Positions 23,862 to 32,132 of a DNA stretch of 61,887 nt are shown in pieces (position 1 is the first letter of the stretch; every line of letters begins with the position of its first letter). Source of the stretch: Bacillota bacterium. GTDB taxonomy: Bacteria; Sysuimicrobiota; Sysuimicrobiia; Sysuimicrobiales; Segetimicrobiaceae. The position numbers and the translations under genes were made by a program. The stretch spans positions 1-61,887 of the forward strand of contig JAJPJL010000025.1 in NCBI GenBank assembly GCA_021324255.1, read 5' to 3'. The notes beneath the pieces were generated by a model. That model saw only the letters and a list, made by a program, of their open reading frames with translations, did not search any database and was not told where the DNA came from.

Positions 23862-25475
23862 ATGAGGTCGAGCGTGAAGCTGACGCGCCGGCAGCTCCTG
23901 TACGGAGCCGCCGGAGGACTCGCCACGCTGGGTGCCGGCGCATTCCCGGTCGCAACGCGCGCGGCCGCGCGAGGCGGCAATCTCGTCATCGCAACACCCG
24001 CGGACAGCGAACCGGCATCCCTCGACGGCCAGGTCGATCCGTATACTTCCACATTTCTGTTCGATTCGTTCGTCAGCGACCCGCTGGTGGTGCTCACGGC
24101 CGACCGAAAGTTCGTACCGGGCGTCGCGTCGAGCTGGACGGCAGCCGCAGAAGGCCGAATCTGGACCTTCACGATCAAAGATGGACTCACGTTCCAAGAC
24201 GGCACACCATGCGACGCGGATGCGGTGCGATACAACATCGAACGGGTGATGAGCCCTGACACGCACTCAGCGCTGATGGCGACCGACCTCGGCCAGCCGG
24301 CGTTTCTTCGGGCCGAGGTAGCCGGGACGAATCAGGTACGGTTGCTCTACCGGGAGCCTTTCCCAGAGTTGCTGAGCGGCATGAGCATTTTCCCGATCTG
24401 GTCCCCCGCCGCAGTGAAGCAGTACGGGACCTCGTTTCAGCAGCATCTGGTCGGTGAAGGGGCGTTCCGGATGACCTCGTGGGTCCGGGGCGACCATATC
24501 AGCTTCGCGCGCAATCCCGCGTACCTTGGCAGGACGACGCTGCAGCACCATCCGGGACCGGCATACCTTGACAGCATCACCGTGAAGTTCGTCGGCAGTG
24601 CCGGCGTGCTCGGCGAGATTCTCAAGACCGGCGAGGCGAACTTGGTGATGGGACTCCCCTCGCAGGCGCTGGCGGACTATGCGCACAATCCCAAGTATCA
24701 GATCGTCACCGGGTATCAACCGGGCAATGGCTTGATGTTTACGATGAACACCAGCCGGGCGCCGCTCAACGACATCCGGGTGAGGCAGGCGCTGCGCTAT
24801 GCGTACGATCAGCAGCGCATGAACCAAACCTTGTATGCGGGGACCTACGTCGACGTCTACGGCCCGCTCACCAGATACACACTGTACTATTGGAAAGGCG
24901 CGGAAACGGCGTACCGTTACGATCAAGCCAAGGCGCGCGCGCTGTTGGACGCAGCCGGCTGGAAGCCGGCGGGCTCGGGCATCCGCGAGCGCGACGGGAA
25001 ACCGTTGACCTTGACGATGGTGATGCTGCACCACCGCGAGATCGGCGAGTACCTCGCGGCGCAGTTCAAGGCGGTCGGCGTGGATCTTCGGCCCGTCGTG
25101 GTCCCCGGACCCGTGCAGCTGCAACGGGCGCAGAGCGGGGACTTCGATCTCATCTATGAACGGCTGCGTACCCTCGAACCGGATATCCTGTACAGTGAGT
25201 TCTATTCCAAAAACGCCGGGAAACCGGGCGGCTGGGCCTGGTCGGGATTCCACGACGCGCAACTGGACGACGCGCTCCTCCGAACGCAACAAACCGCGGA
25301 CCCTCAGGTGCGCGCCAAGTATTTTGCGGAGGCACAGCGTCTCTTGACGCAGTTCGCGGTCTACCTGCCGACGCTTGACGATCCGCAGTTCTTCGCCATG
25401 CCGGCGACCGTGAAAGGGTTTCAGCTGGGAGCGACCGGCGCGTGGTTCTTCGCCAACGACGTATACGTGGAATGA
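23862..25475 (+). CDS. ABC transporter substrate-binding protein, family 5 (RpiR locus)
   Basis: 537 residues from ATG 23862, preceded by GTGGGAGGTGTGGGT. The Tat signal is KLTRRQLLYGAAGGLATLG. Family-5 features are ATPADSEPASLDGQVDPYTS, FQDGTPCDADAVRYNIERVM, VGEGAFRMTSWVRGDHISFA and AKARALLDAAGWKPAG. The cognate DppC and (frameshifted) DppB are probably the minus-strand genes at 27801-29633, which share the same candidate operator. Substrate unknown. Confidence 0.92.
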   Translation: MRSSVKLTRRQLLYGAAGGLATLGAGAFPVATRAAARGGNLVIATPADSEPASLDGQVDPYTSTFLFDSFVSDPLVVLTADRKFVPGVASSWTAAAEGRIWTFTIKDGLTFQDGTPCDADAVRYNIERVMSPDTHSALMATDLGQPAFLRAEVAGTNQVRLLYREPFPELLSGMSIFPIWSPAAVKQYGTSFQQHLVGEGAFRMTSWVRGDHISFARNPAYLGRTTLQHHPGPAYLDSITVKFVGSAGVLGEILKTGEANLVMGLPSQALADYAHNPKYQIVTGYQPGNGLMFTMNTSRAPLNDIRVRQALRYAYDQQRMNQTLYAGTYVDVYGPLTRYTLYYWKGAETAYRYDQAKARALLDAAGWKPAGSGIRERDGKPLTLTMVMLHHREIGEYLAAQFKAVGVDLRPVVVPGPVQLQRAQSGDFDLIYERLRTLEPDILYSEFYSKNAGKPGGWAWSGFHDAQLDDALLRTQQTADPQVRAKYFAEAQRLLTQFAVYLPTLDDPQFFAMPATVKGFQLGATGAWFFANDVYVE

Positions 25476-25482
25476 CGGCGGC

Positions 25483-26790
25483 GTGCATACCGCTCGCACG
25501 CTCGCGCTCCGTGTTGGATGCCTCATCGATGGCACCGGTGCCGCACCGCCTCACGGCGTGACCATCGTGCTGGCCGGTGATCGGATCGAGGGCGTTCGTC
25601 CGTCGCCGGCGGAGCCTGGCGGCCCGGGCCACGTCTGGAATTTGTCGCGCTACACGGCGCTGCCGGGACTGATCGACGCTCACGTCCACGTCTTCGGCAG
25701 CGGAGATCCCCGCGAGCCCAACTGGTTCGTGCGCGAGGTGACGGAGCTCGTCCCGACCGTCGCCTTCAATTGCCTGATCAACGCGCAGCGGAATTTGGCG
25801 TACGGCTTCACCACGATCAGAGATCTTGCGTGTTGCCACTATGCCGACGTTGCGCTGCGAAACGCCATCGAAGCGGGCCGCCTGGAGGGGCCGCGGATGA
25901 AGGTGTGCGGCATCGGCCTGACGAGCACGGCAGGGCACATGGACCGGGCCAAGGGGTTCGCACCCGGCGTCGTTGTGCCGGGACCCAGCGCGATCGTCGA
26001 CGGTCCGGATGAGGGGCGGCGCGCCGTGCGTGCCAATCTGAGATACGGCGTGGATTTCATCAAGATCAACGCGACACTGAGTGAGCTCGTCCGGCCGCTG
26101 GGCGGATTGTGTTCCCCGGAAATGACGCGCGAGACGATGACGGCGATCTGCGAGACGGCGCACGCCCACGGCCGGAAGGTCGCCGCCCACTGCCACGGCG
26201 GCGTGGGCGTCACGTGGGCCCTGGAGGCCGGCGTTGACGTGCTCGAACACGGGCGGTTCTTGACGGACGAGCAACTGGATACGATGGCGGCCAGGGGAGT
26301 GTTCCTCTGCCCCACGTTGAGCCCCGAGGCCAAAGCGCGCGATCTCGGTCTCGTGCCCCCCGATCCTCACCTCGCGCGCTGGCAGGAGCGTGCGAGGGAC
26401 GCCATGTACGAGACGGTCAGGAGGGCGCGCCGTGCCGGCGTGACGATCGTCAACGGCAGCGACGCCGCGATGCCGGGCGTTCGCCACGGCGAGGGCGGCG
26501 CGTACGAAATGGCTCAGCTCGTGGCCGCGGGGCTCTCTCCGATGGAGGCGGTGGTTGCCGCCACCAGCGCGGCAGCGCGCTGTTTGGGCATGGAAAGCGA
26601 GATAGGCACGGTCGAACCCGGGAAGCTGGCCGACTTGATCCTGGTTGAGGGAGATCCGCTCGAAAGGATCGAGCTCTTGCAGGATCTGGAGCGGGTACCG
26701 GTCGTGATCAAGGGCGGCCGGATCGTTGCGAACCGCCTGCCGGCCGCGGAGGCCGCATCATTGCCGGCCGCCCTCGGGCAATCCCGCTGA
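25483..26790 (+). CDS. Amidohydrolase family protein (imidazolonepropionase/prolidase-like)
   Basis: 435 residues from the GTG at 25483, seven bases after the SBP stop. The metal site is LIDAHVHVFG (H67, H69), the bridging Lys is in DFIKINATLSE, and further ligands lie in GRKVAAHCHGG, VLEHGRFL and the Asp of IVNGSDAAMP. The terminal IGTVEPGKLADLILVEGDPL is typical of the group. Members cleave cyclic amides or Xaa-Pro-type bonds. Its last 33 bases overlap, tail to tail, the end of the Gfo/Idh gene on the other strand. Confidence 0.9.
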   Translation: MHTARTLALRVGCLIDGTGAAPPHGVTIVLAGDRIEGVRPSPAEPGGPGHVWNLSRYTALPGLIDAHVHVFGSGDPREPNWFVREVTELVPTVAFNCLINAQRNLAYGFTTIRDLACCHYADVALRNAIEAGRLEGPRMKVCGIGLTSTAGHMDRAKGFAPGVVVPGPSAIVDGPDEGRRAVRANLRYGVDFIKINATLSELVRPLGGLCSPEMTRETMTAICETAHAHGRKVAAHCHGGVGVTWALEAGVDVLEHGRFLTDEQLDTMAARGVFLCPTLSPEAKARDLGLVPPDPHLARWQERARDAMYETVRRARRAGVTIVNGSDAAMPGVRHGEGGAYEMAQLVAAGLSPMEAVVAATSAAARCLGMESEIGTVEPGKLADLILVEGDPLERIELLQDLERVPVVIKGGRIVANRLPAAEAASLPAALGQSR

Positions 26791-27804
26791 GCCATTGTCT
26801 ACCCGCTCGGGCCGCCCAGCAGCGGCCGAGCGGTACAGTGCCAACGCGACCTCCAGCCCCCGCAGCCCGTCTTCGCCGGTGACCGCGGGGGGACGGCCCT
26901 CTTTCAGCGCCGCTATGAACTCCGCCGCCTGCCGTTCGAAGCGGTGGTCCGGGCCGTACGTCCAGCGCTGCGTGCTGTCGCGGCCGCGATACTCGAGGCT
27001 GGCTCCGGTCGTCAACGTCAGCGCGCCCTCGCTGCCGAAGATCTCGGTCACCCAGCCGCCCAAACGGCCGTACCCCGGGGCATTCTCAAACAAAACGGCC
27101 ACCGCTCCGCCCGCGAACGTCAGAACCGCACTTACCCCGTCTTCCACGTCCGCCGGATTCGAGTATGTGGCAAGCCGTGCGTAGACTTCGGCCACCTCGT
27201 CATCGAGCAGCCAGCGCAGCCGGTCGATCGCATGGACCCCTCCGTACATGATCACGCCGCCCCCAGCGTCAACCCGGTTCCACACCCACCCCGGCGTCTC
27301 GGCCATGCCGCCGCTCATGAAACGGTCGAGCGCAGTCGCCGGCCGGCCGAGGCATCCTCGAGCGATGAGAGAGCGCGCGGCCTCGGTCTCGGGCCGGAAC
27401 CGATGCACGTATCCCATCATGAGCCGCACACCCGCCTGCTCGACGGCCCCGAGAATCGCATGCGCGTCATCGAGCGTGGTGGCCAGCGGCTTTTCAAGCA
27501 GCACGTGCACCCCTGCGGCCGCAGCCTCGAGGACGCAGGCGCGGTGCAGCGCGTGCGGGACCGCAACCACCACGGCATCGATCGGCTCGGCTAGCATGTC
27601 GCGGTAGTCGACATAGTGTACGGCTCCGAACCGGCGGGCCAAGGCCTGTCCGCGCTCCGGGTCCAGTTCGGAGACAGCCGTGATCGTGGCGTCCGCACGC
27701 GCAGCAAACGCCTCGGCGTGCCGCTCGCCGGCAATGCCCGCACCGACAATGCCGATCCGCACCCTCGGCACGTCGATCGGACGGGACGGCGCCGGCCGGT
27801 TCAT
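26758..27804 (-). CDS. Gfo/Idh/MocA family oxidoreductase
   Basis: 348 residues; the Rossmann motif is VRIGIVGAGIAGERHAEAF, the catalytic-Lys motif is LLEKPLATTLDDAH, and the second domain has GGGVIMYGGVHAIDRLRWLL. It closely resembles the enzyme at 10910-11929 in layout (same GYVHRFRPE and FVHRFRPE segments), suggesting paralogues serving parallel pathways. The start overlaps the DppC stop by four bases (ATGA). Confidence 0.9.
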   Translation of the reverse strand: MNRPAPSRPIDVPRVRIGIVGAGIAGERHAEAFAARADATITAVSELDPERGQALARRFGAVHYVDYRDMLAEPIDAVVVAVPHALHRACVLEAAAAGVHVLLEKPLATTLDDAHAILGAVEQAGVRLMMGYVHRFRPETEAARSLIARGCLGRPATALDRFMSGGMAETPGWVWNRVDAGGGVIMYGGVHAIDRLRWLLDDEVAEVYARLATYSNPADVEDGVSAVLTFAGGAVAVLFENAPGYGRLGGWVTEIFGSEGALTLTTGASLEYRGRDSTQRWTYGPDHRFERQAAEFIAALKEGRPPAVTGEDGLRGLEVALALYRSAAAGRPERVDNGSAGLPEGGRQ

Positions 27805-28703
27805 CGGGAGATCGAGCGCGGGTCAAGCGCCGCGCGGAGGCCGTCGCCGAGGAGATTTACCGCCATAGCGGCTGAGAAAATGGCGAACCCAGGGAATGTC
27901 GACATCCACCACGCTCCCGCGAGATATGCTTGACCATCCGCCGTCATCAGGCCCCACTCGGGGGTCGGCGGCTGGGCCCCCATGCCAAGGTAGCTCAAGG
28001 CGGATCCGACCAGGATCGCATTGCCGACCTGCAGCGTCGACAGGACGATGAGAGGACCGAGCACGTTAGGCACGATGTGGCGAAGGATCACGCGGCGGTC
28101 GGATCCGCCGAGCGCACGGGCCGCCTGCACGTACTCCACCTCACGAATCGTCAGGCACGACCCGCGCACCAACCGTGCGTACAGCGGGACGGAGGAGACC
28201 CCGACGGCCAGCATGACGTTGAGCAGACCGGGTCCGAGGGCCGCGATCACGACGAGCGCGAGCAATAATCCGGGGAACGCCAGCATCGCGTCGACGAGCC
28301 GCATCAACACCCCGTCTGCCCGACCTCCATAGTACCCGGCGACCAAGCCCGTGAACGAGCCGGCAATCAGGCCGATCGCGACGCTGATTAGGCCGATCGC
28401 GAGGGACAGCCGGGCGCCGAAAATCAGCCGGCTCAAGATGTCGCGGCCCAGCAGATCCGTCCCCATCAGATGAACCGCCGAGGGCGGCTGCCGGCTTGCG
28501 CCGACCAATGCAATCGGATCGTATGGAGCAATGTGGGGCGCGAGGGCGGCGGCCAGGGCCCAGGCGGCGAGGATCACGGCGCCGGCCAGCGCGCCTCTGT
28601 TGCGCCGGAGAGCGCGCCAGCCCGGCGCGGACCACCGCCGGCGCCTTTCCAGTGCCGGCGCGGCGGACGCCGACGCGGCGTTGACAGCGGCTGTGTCACG
28701 CAT
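27801..28703 (-). CDS. ABC transporter permease, DppC type (RpiR locus)
   Basis: 300 residues: a variable basic N-terminus, LAGAVILAAWALAAALAPHI, the hallmark HLMGTDLLGRDILSRLIFGA, the EAA loop EYVQAARALGGSDRRVILRH and the end LRAALDPRSISR. Intact. Its partner gene dppB (28696-29633) overlaps by eight bases but is frameshifted. Substrate delivery is likely by the SBP at 23862. Confidence 0.92.
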   Translation of the reverse strand: MRDTAAVNAASASAAPALERRRRWSAPGWRALRRNRGALAGAVILAAWALAAALAPHIAPYDPIALVGASRQPPSAVHLMGTDLLGRDILSRLIFGARLSLAIGLISVAIGLIAGSFTGLVAGYYGGRADGVLMRLVDAMLAFPGLLLALVVIAALGPGLLNVMLAVGVSSVPLYARLVRGSCLTIREVEYVQAARALGGSDRRVILRHIVPNVLGPLIVLSTLQVGNAILVGSALSYLGMGAQPPTPEWGLMTADGQAYLAGAWWMSTFPGFAIFSAAMAVNLLGDGLRAALDPRSISR

Positions 28704-29633
28704 ATTTGATCCGGGGATCGATCCAGGCGTACAGCACGTCGATCAGGAGATTGACGAGCACGTAGGAGACGGACGTCAGCAGCACCGCGCCCTGGATCAA
28801 CGGATAATCGTGCCAGAGGATCGCCTTCACGATCAACGAGCCAAGGCCCGGGCGGCTGAAAACCGTCTCGGTAATCACCGCTCCGCTCAGCATGCCGCCG
28901 AACTGCAGCCCGGCCACCGTGATGACGGGGATCAGCGCGTTCTTCAGCGCATGTTTCGCCATGACGGCACGCCAGCGCAGACCCTTGGCCAGCGCGGTCC
29001 GGATGTAATCGTGCCGCAACGCCTCGATGAGGCTCGCACGCATGAGCCGGCTGATGAGTCCGGCGGCAACGAACCCGAGCGTTAGGGCCGGCAAGATGAT
29101 GCCGCGCGGCTGTCCGCCGCTGATCGCCGGCAGCCACTGCAGATGGATGGAAACCGCAAGGATGAGCAGGAGGGCGAGCCAGAACAGCGGCATCGAGACG
29201 CCGAGGAGCGATACCACCATGGCCGCGCTGTCGGCCCACGAATTTTCGTACAGCCCGGCGATGAAGCCGAGCGGGATACCGATCAGCAACGCCGCCGCCA
29301 TGCCCGCGAGGCTCAACTGAAACGTCTGCAGCGACGCGACGAAGATGAGATCATTCACCGGCGCCTGGAACCGGATCGACTGTCCGAGATCGCCACGCAG
29401 AGCGTGGACGATGAACCCACCGTACTGGAGGTACAGCGGCCGGTCCAACCCCATGCTCTTTCGCAGTTCCGCGATTCGTTCCGGCGTCGTGACGCCCGCT
29501 TCGGCGCCTGCCAACATCAACTGCACGGGGTCCCCGGAAGCGCGTGCATGATGCCGAAGACGATCGAGAATACCAGGACGACCACGGGGATGAGCACCGC
29601 GAGCCGCTGTCCGATATATGTGGCCATCCCCAT
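28696..29633 (-). pseudogene. dppB-type permease gene with a single-base frameshift (RpiR locus)
   Basis: The N-terminus is read from ATG 29633 (behind GCAGGAGCGG): GMATYIGQRLAVLIPVVVLV, then IVFGIMHALPG, ending prematurely at a TGA. The rest, beginning DPVQLMLAGAEAG and running to YAWIDPRIKYA, is in the next frame. Inserting one G in the GGGG run (plus-strand C4 at 29532-29535) restores the universal DppB text LPGDPVQLML. So the gene is complete except for one base in a homopolymer. It is either a true pseudogene, a phase-variable run or an assembly/base-calling error. The EAA loop (RTALAKGLRWRAVMAKHAL) and the membrane helices are otherwise intact. Confidence 0.85.
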
Positions 29634-29724
29634 CCGCTCCTGCGGTACCGACGCGCGGCACGCCGGCGCCGAACACGCCGGGGTCGCAGCCGCCGCAGTA
29701 TAAATGGCTACGTTCGGTTGATAT

Positions 29725-29740
29725 TGCAGGATTTCCTGCA
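29725..29740. promoter_or_regulatory. Candidate RpiR operator, copy 2: TGCAGGATTTCCTGCA
   Basis: Identical to the 16-bp inverted repeat at 23631-23646 and again in a divergent promoter region, here between dppB (minus, start 29633) and a Gfo/Idh gene (plus, start 29793). A -10-like TATACT on the minus strand (29697-29702) lies 22 bases away. The flanks differ from copy 1, so only the palindrome is conserved. Confidence 0.65.
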
Positions 29741-29792
29741 GAACCGCCAGAAGCGAGCCGCATCGCCCGAATACGCACCCGAGGTCTCGCCG

Positions 29793-30884
29793 ATGCCGCA
29801 ATCGTTTCGGACGCTGCTGGTAGGGCTAGGTGCCCGCGGCCGAGTGTGGGCCCGCCTGCTCGATGAGGAGCCGCGGGTCACGGTCGCGGGCTATGTCGAC
29901 AAGGAGGAAGAGCGGCTCGCCGCGGTGCGCGACGCCTCTCGCGTCCGAACCACCGCCTGCTTTACGGACCTCGCGGACGCGCTGCGGACGGTCCGGCCCG
30001 ATCTGGTGGTGCTTGCCACGCCGCCGATGGACCGATCCGGAGACGCACTGGCGGTCTTAGCACATGGTGCGCATTTGCTGTGTGAGAAGCCGCTGACGCT
30101 CGACCTGGGGGAGGCGGTCCGCGTCGTGGAGGCGGCCGAACAGGCGGGACGCGCCCTTGCGGTCGGGGTGAACTTTCGTTACCAGCATTGCGTGACCCGG
30201 GCGCGCGCGATCGTGCGATCGGGAGAGATCGGCTGCCCGGCGTTTTCCCGGTACGTCTACTGGCGCAACCGTGACGGTTACCGGCCGGGGCTGAACCGGT
30301 ACCCGCTGACGATGCGCCAGCCCATGCTCTACGAGCAGTCCATTCATCACTTCGACCAGATTCGGTTCGTATACGATGCGGAGGTGCAGCGTGTGTCATG
30401 CCGCTGCCACAACCCGCCGTGGAGCATGTACCGGGATGACGCGACCGTGTCGGCCGTCCTCGAGCTGTCGGGCGGCATCTTGGTCACGTACATTGGAACC
30501 TGGTCCGCGCAGACGAGGATGACGGATTTCGAGTGGCGGACCGACTTCGATCGAGGCGCCTTGGTGCAGCGGCAGATGTTCTCCGACCTCTCGATCGCCC
30601 GGGGGCCCGACGCCGAGCGCGTGGTGCCGGTTCCGCTGCCGGCCCAAGAACAGCTCGTCGATGACGCCCGGCTCCTGCTGGCGCACGTTGTGGAGCAACT
30701 CGCGGCCGGAACGCCGCGGCCGCACCCCTCCGGCCTCGATCACCTGAAGACGCTCGCCGTCGTGGCGGCCTGCGAGGAATCGCACCAAACGGGACGGGCC
30801 ATTCTCATGGAGGACTTGTACGCGCGACACCACGTGCCGGACCGCTGGCTCACATGGCGCGAGGCCGGACGGCCCGAGGGCTGA
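29793..30884 (+). CDS. Gfo/Idh/MocA family oxidoreductase
   Basis: 363 residues from ATG 29793. The Rossmann start is TLLVGLGARGRVWARLLDEE, the Lys motif is LLCEKPLTLDLGEAVRVVEA, and the C-terminal half contains LYEQSIHHFDQIRFVYDAEV. It is more distant from the other two Gfo/Idh enzymes here (no HRFRPE segment). It heads a plus-strand unit with an amidohydrolase and a glycosidase-like gene under operator copy 2. Predicted as an NAD(P)-dependent dehydrogenase of a sugar-like substrate. Confidence 0.88.
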   Translation: MPQSFRTLLVGLGARGRVWARLLDEEPRVTVAGYVDKEEERLAAVRDASRVRTTACFTDLADALRTVRPDLVVLATPPMDRSGDALAVLAHGAHLLCEKPLTLDLGEAVRVVEAAEQAGRALAVGVNFRYQHCVTRARAIVRSGEIGCPAFSRYVYWRNRDGYRPGLNRYPLTMRQPMLYEQSIHHFDQIRFVYDAEVQRVSCRCHNPPWSMYRDDATVSAVLELSGGILVTYIGTWSAQTRMTDFEWRTDFDRGALVQRQMFSDLSIARGPDAERVVPVPLPAQEQLVDDARLLLAHVVEQLAAGTPRPHPSGLDHLKTLAVVAACEESHQTGRAILMEDLYARHHVPDRWLTWREAGRPEG

Positions 30885-30901
30885 TCAAGGAGGAAGATCG
30901 A

Positions 30902-32119
30902 ATGACGACGCAATTGCTTGCCGGAGGCTGGGTCCTTGACGTGCGGGCGGGAACACGGCGGCGCGCAGACGTGCTCGTGGAGGGAAGCCGGATCGCGCAC
31001 GTGGCGGCTCCCGGGGCGGCACGGGCGTCCGACGCGCCGCGGGTGGATGCCGCGGGGCTCACCATCCTGCCAGGCTTTTCGAACAATCACGTCCACGTCG
31101 GTTGGAGCGGCATGGGATGGGACGGAGGGCCGACCGGCATCCTGCGCGACGAGGCGCTCAACGACTCGGACGGCATCAACGGCATCAAGGCCGCCGCGAA
31201 TCTGCGCAAGTCTTTGCGCGCGGGCCTGACCGCGCTGCGCGACCTCGGGATGCGCATGAGCGCGTTCGACGCGAAAGAAGCGCTCCGCCGCGGTCTCATC
31301 AAGGGGCCGAGGCTGTTCATCGCCGGCCGGGCGATCATGTGCACAGGTGGCCACACCTGGTGGTGCGGCCGGGAAGCCGACGGCGTGGACGGGATGCGCG
31401 CGGCGGTGCGCGAGCAGGTGAAGCTCGGCGCCGACCACATCAAAATCATTGCGAACGAGCGCACGCCGCAGTACAGCGTAGAGGAGCTGCGGGCGGCGGC
31501 CGACGAGGCGCACCGGCTCGGCCGGCGCATCACGGCGCACGCGTCCATTCGCGAGGCGATTCGCAACGTCGTGGCGGCCGGGTTCGATTCGATCGAACAC
31601 GGCGGCCCGGCAGACGACGATGTCATCGAGCAGATCGTGGAACGCAAGATGATCGTAGTGCCGACGTTGTCTCCGCGGGTGCTGCAGACCGAGCGTGGCC
31701 CGTCGCGCGGGATGCCGGCGGGGGTGGCCGCAGCCCGGCGGAAGCAGACGCTGGAGAACCCGCCCGGCGCGCCGCTTCGACGCATGCGTGAAGCCGGCGT
31801 GAAATTCGCGTTCGGCACGGATGCCGGCAGTCCGTGTGTACCGCATGACGAGATTATGGGCGAGATCGCCGCGCTGCTCGAATACGAGGCGGTCGCGGAG
31901 CCCCTCGATGTTGTCCGGATGCTGACCATCAACAGCGCGGAGTTGCGGGGCGACGACGACCGCCTCGGCACCGTGGAGGAAGGCAAGCTGGCAGACCTTG
32001 TGGCGGTGGACGGCGATCCGCTCGCGGATATCCGCGCGCTCGGGAACGTGCGCCACGTCTTCGTGGACGGCGAGCACCTGGTTCGGGACGGCGAGTTGCA
32101 CGATTGGTACGACTGGTAG
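30902..32119 (+). CDS. Amidohydrolase family protein (imidazolonepropionase-like)
   Basis: 405 residues from ATG 30902 with AAGGAGGAAGA upstream. The metal site reads GFSNNHVHVG (H63, H65), with Asn in place of the Asp usually found two before the first His. The other ligands are present: HIKIIANERTPQ, RITAHASIREA, SIEHGGPADD and FGTDAGSPCVP. It ends with LGTVEEGKLADLVAVDGDPL. It is related to the enzyme at 25483 (same C-terminal layout). Its place between a Gfo/Idh gene and a glycosidase-like gene suggests an N-substituted sugar or similar compound (inference). Confidence 0.88.
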   Translation: MTTQLLAGGWVLDVRAGTRRRADVLVEGSRIAHVAAPGAARASDAPRVDAAGLTILPGFSNNHVHVGWSGMGWDGGPTGILRDEALNDSDGINGIKAAANLRKSLRAGLTALRDLGMRMSAFDAKEALRRGLIKGPRLFIAGRAIMCTGGHTWWCGREADGVDGMRAAVREQVKLGADHIKIIANERTPQYSVEELRAAADEAHRLGRRITAHASIREAIRNVVAAGFDSIEHGGPADDDVIEQIVERKMIVVPTLSPRVLQTERGPSRGMPAGVAAARRKQTLENPPGAPLRRMREAGVKFAFGTDAGSPCVPHDEIMGEIAALLEYEAVAEPLDVVRMLTINSAELRGDDDRLGTVEEGKLADLVAVDGDPLADIRALGNVRHVFVDGEHLVRDGELHDWYDW

Positions 32120-32132
32120 GGGGCGCGGCGGC

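Noticed and set aside
22349-24262. 637-codon open frame extending the aminotransferase N-terminally
   Set aside because: The extension overlaps the candidate operator and the divergent SBP gene and has no domain; ATG 23542 with a good ribosome binding site gives the family length.
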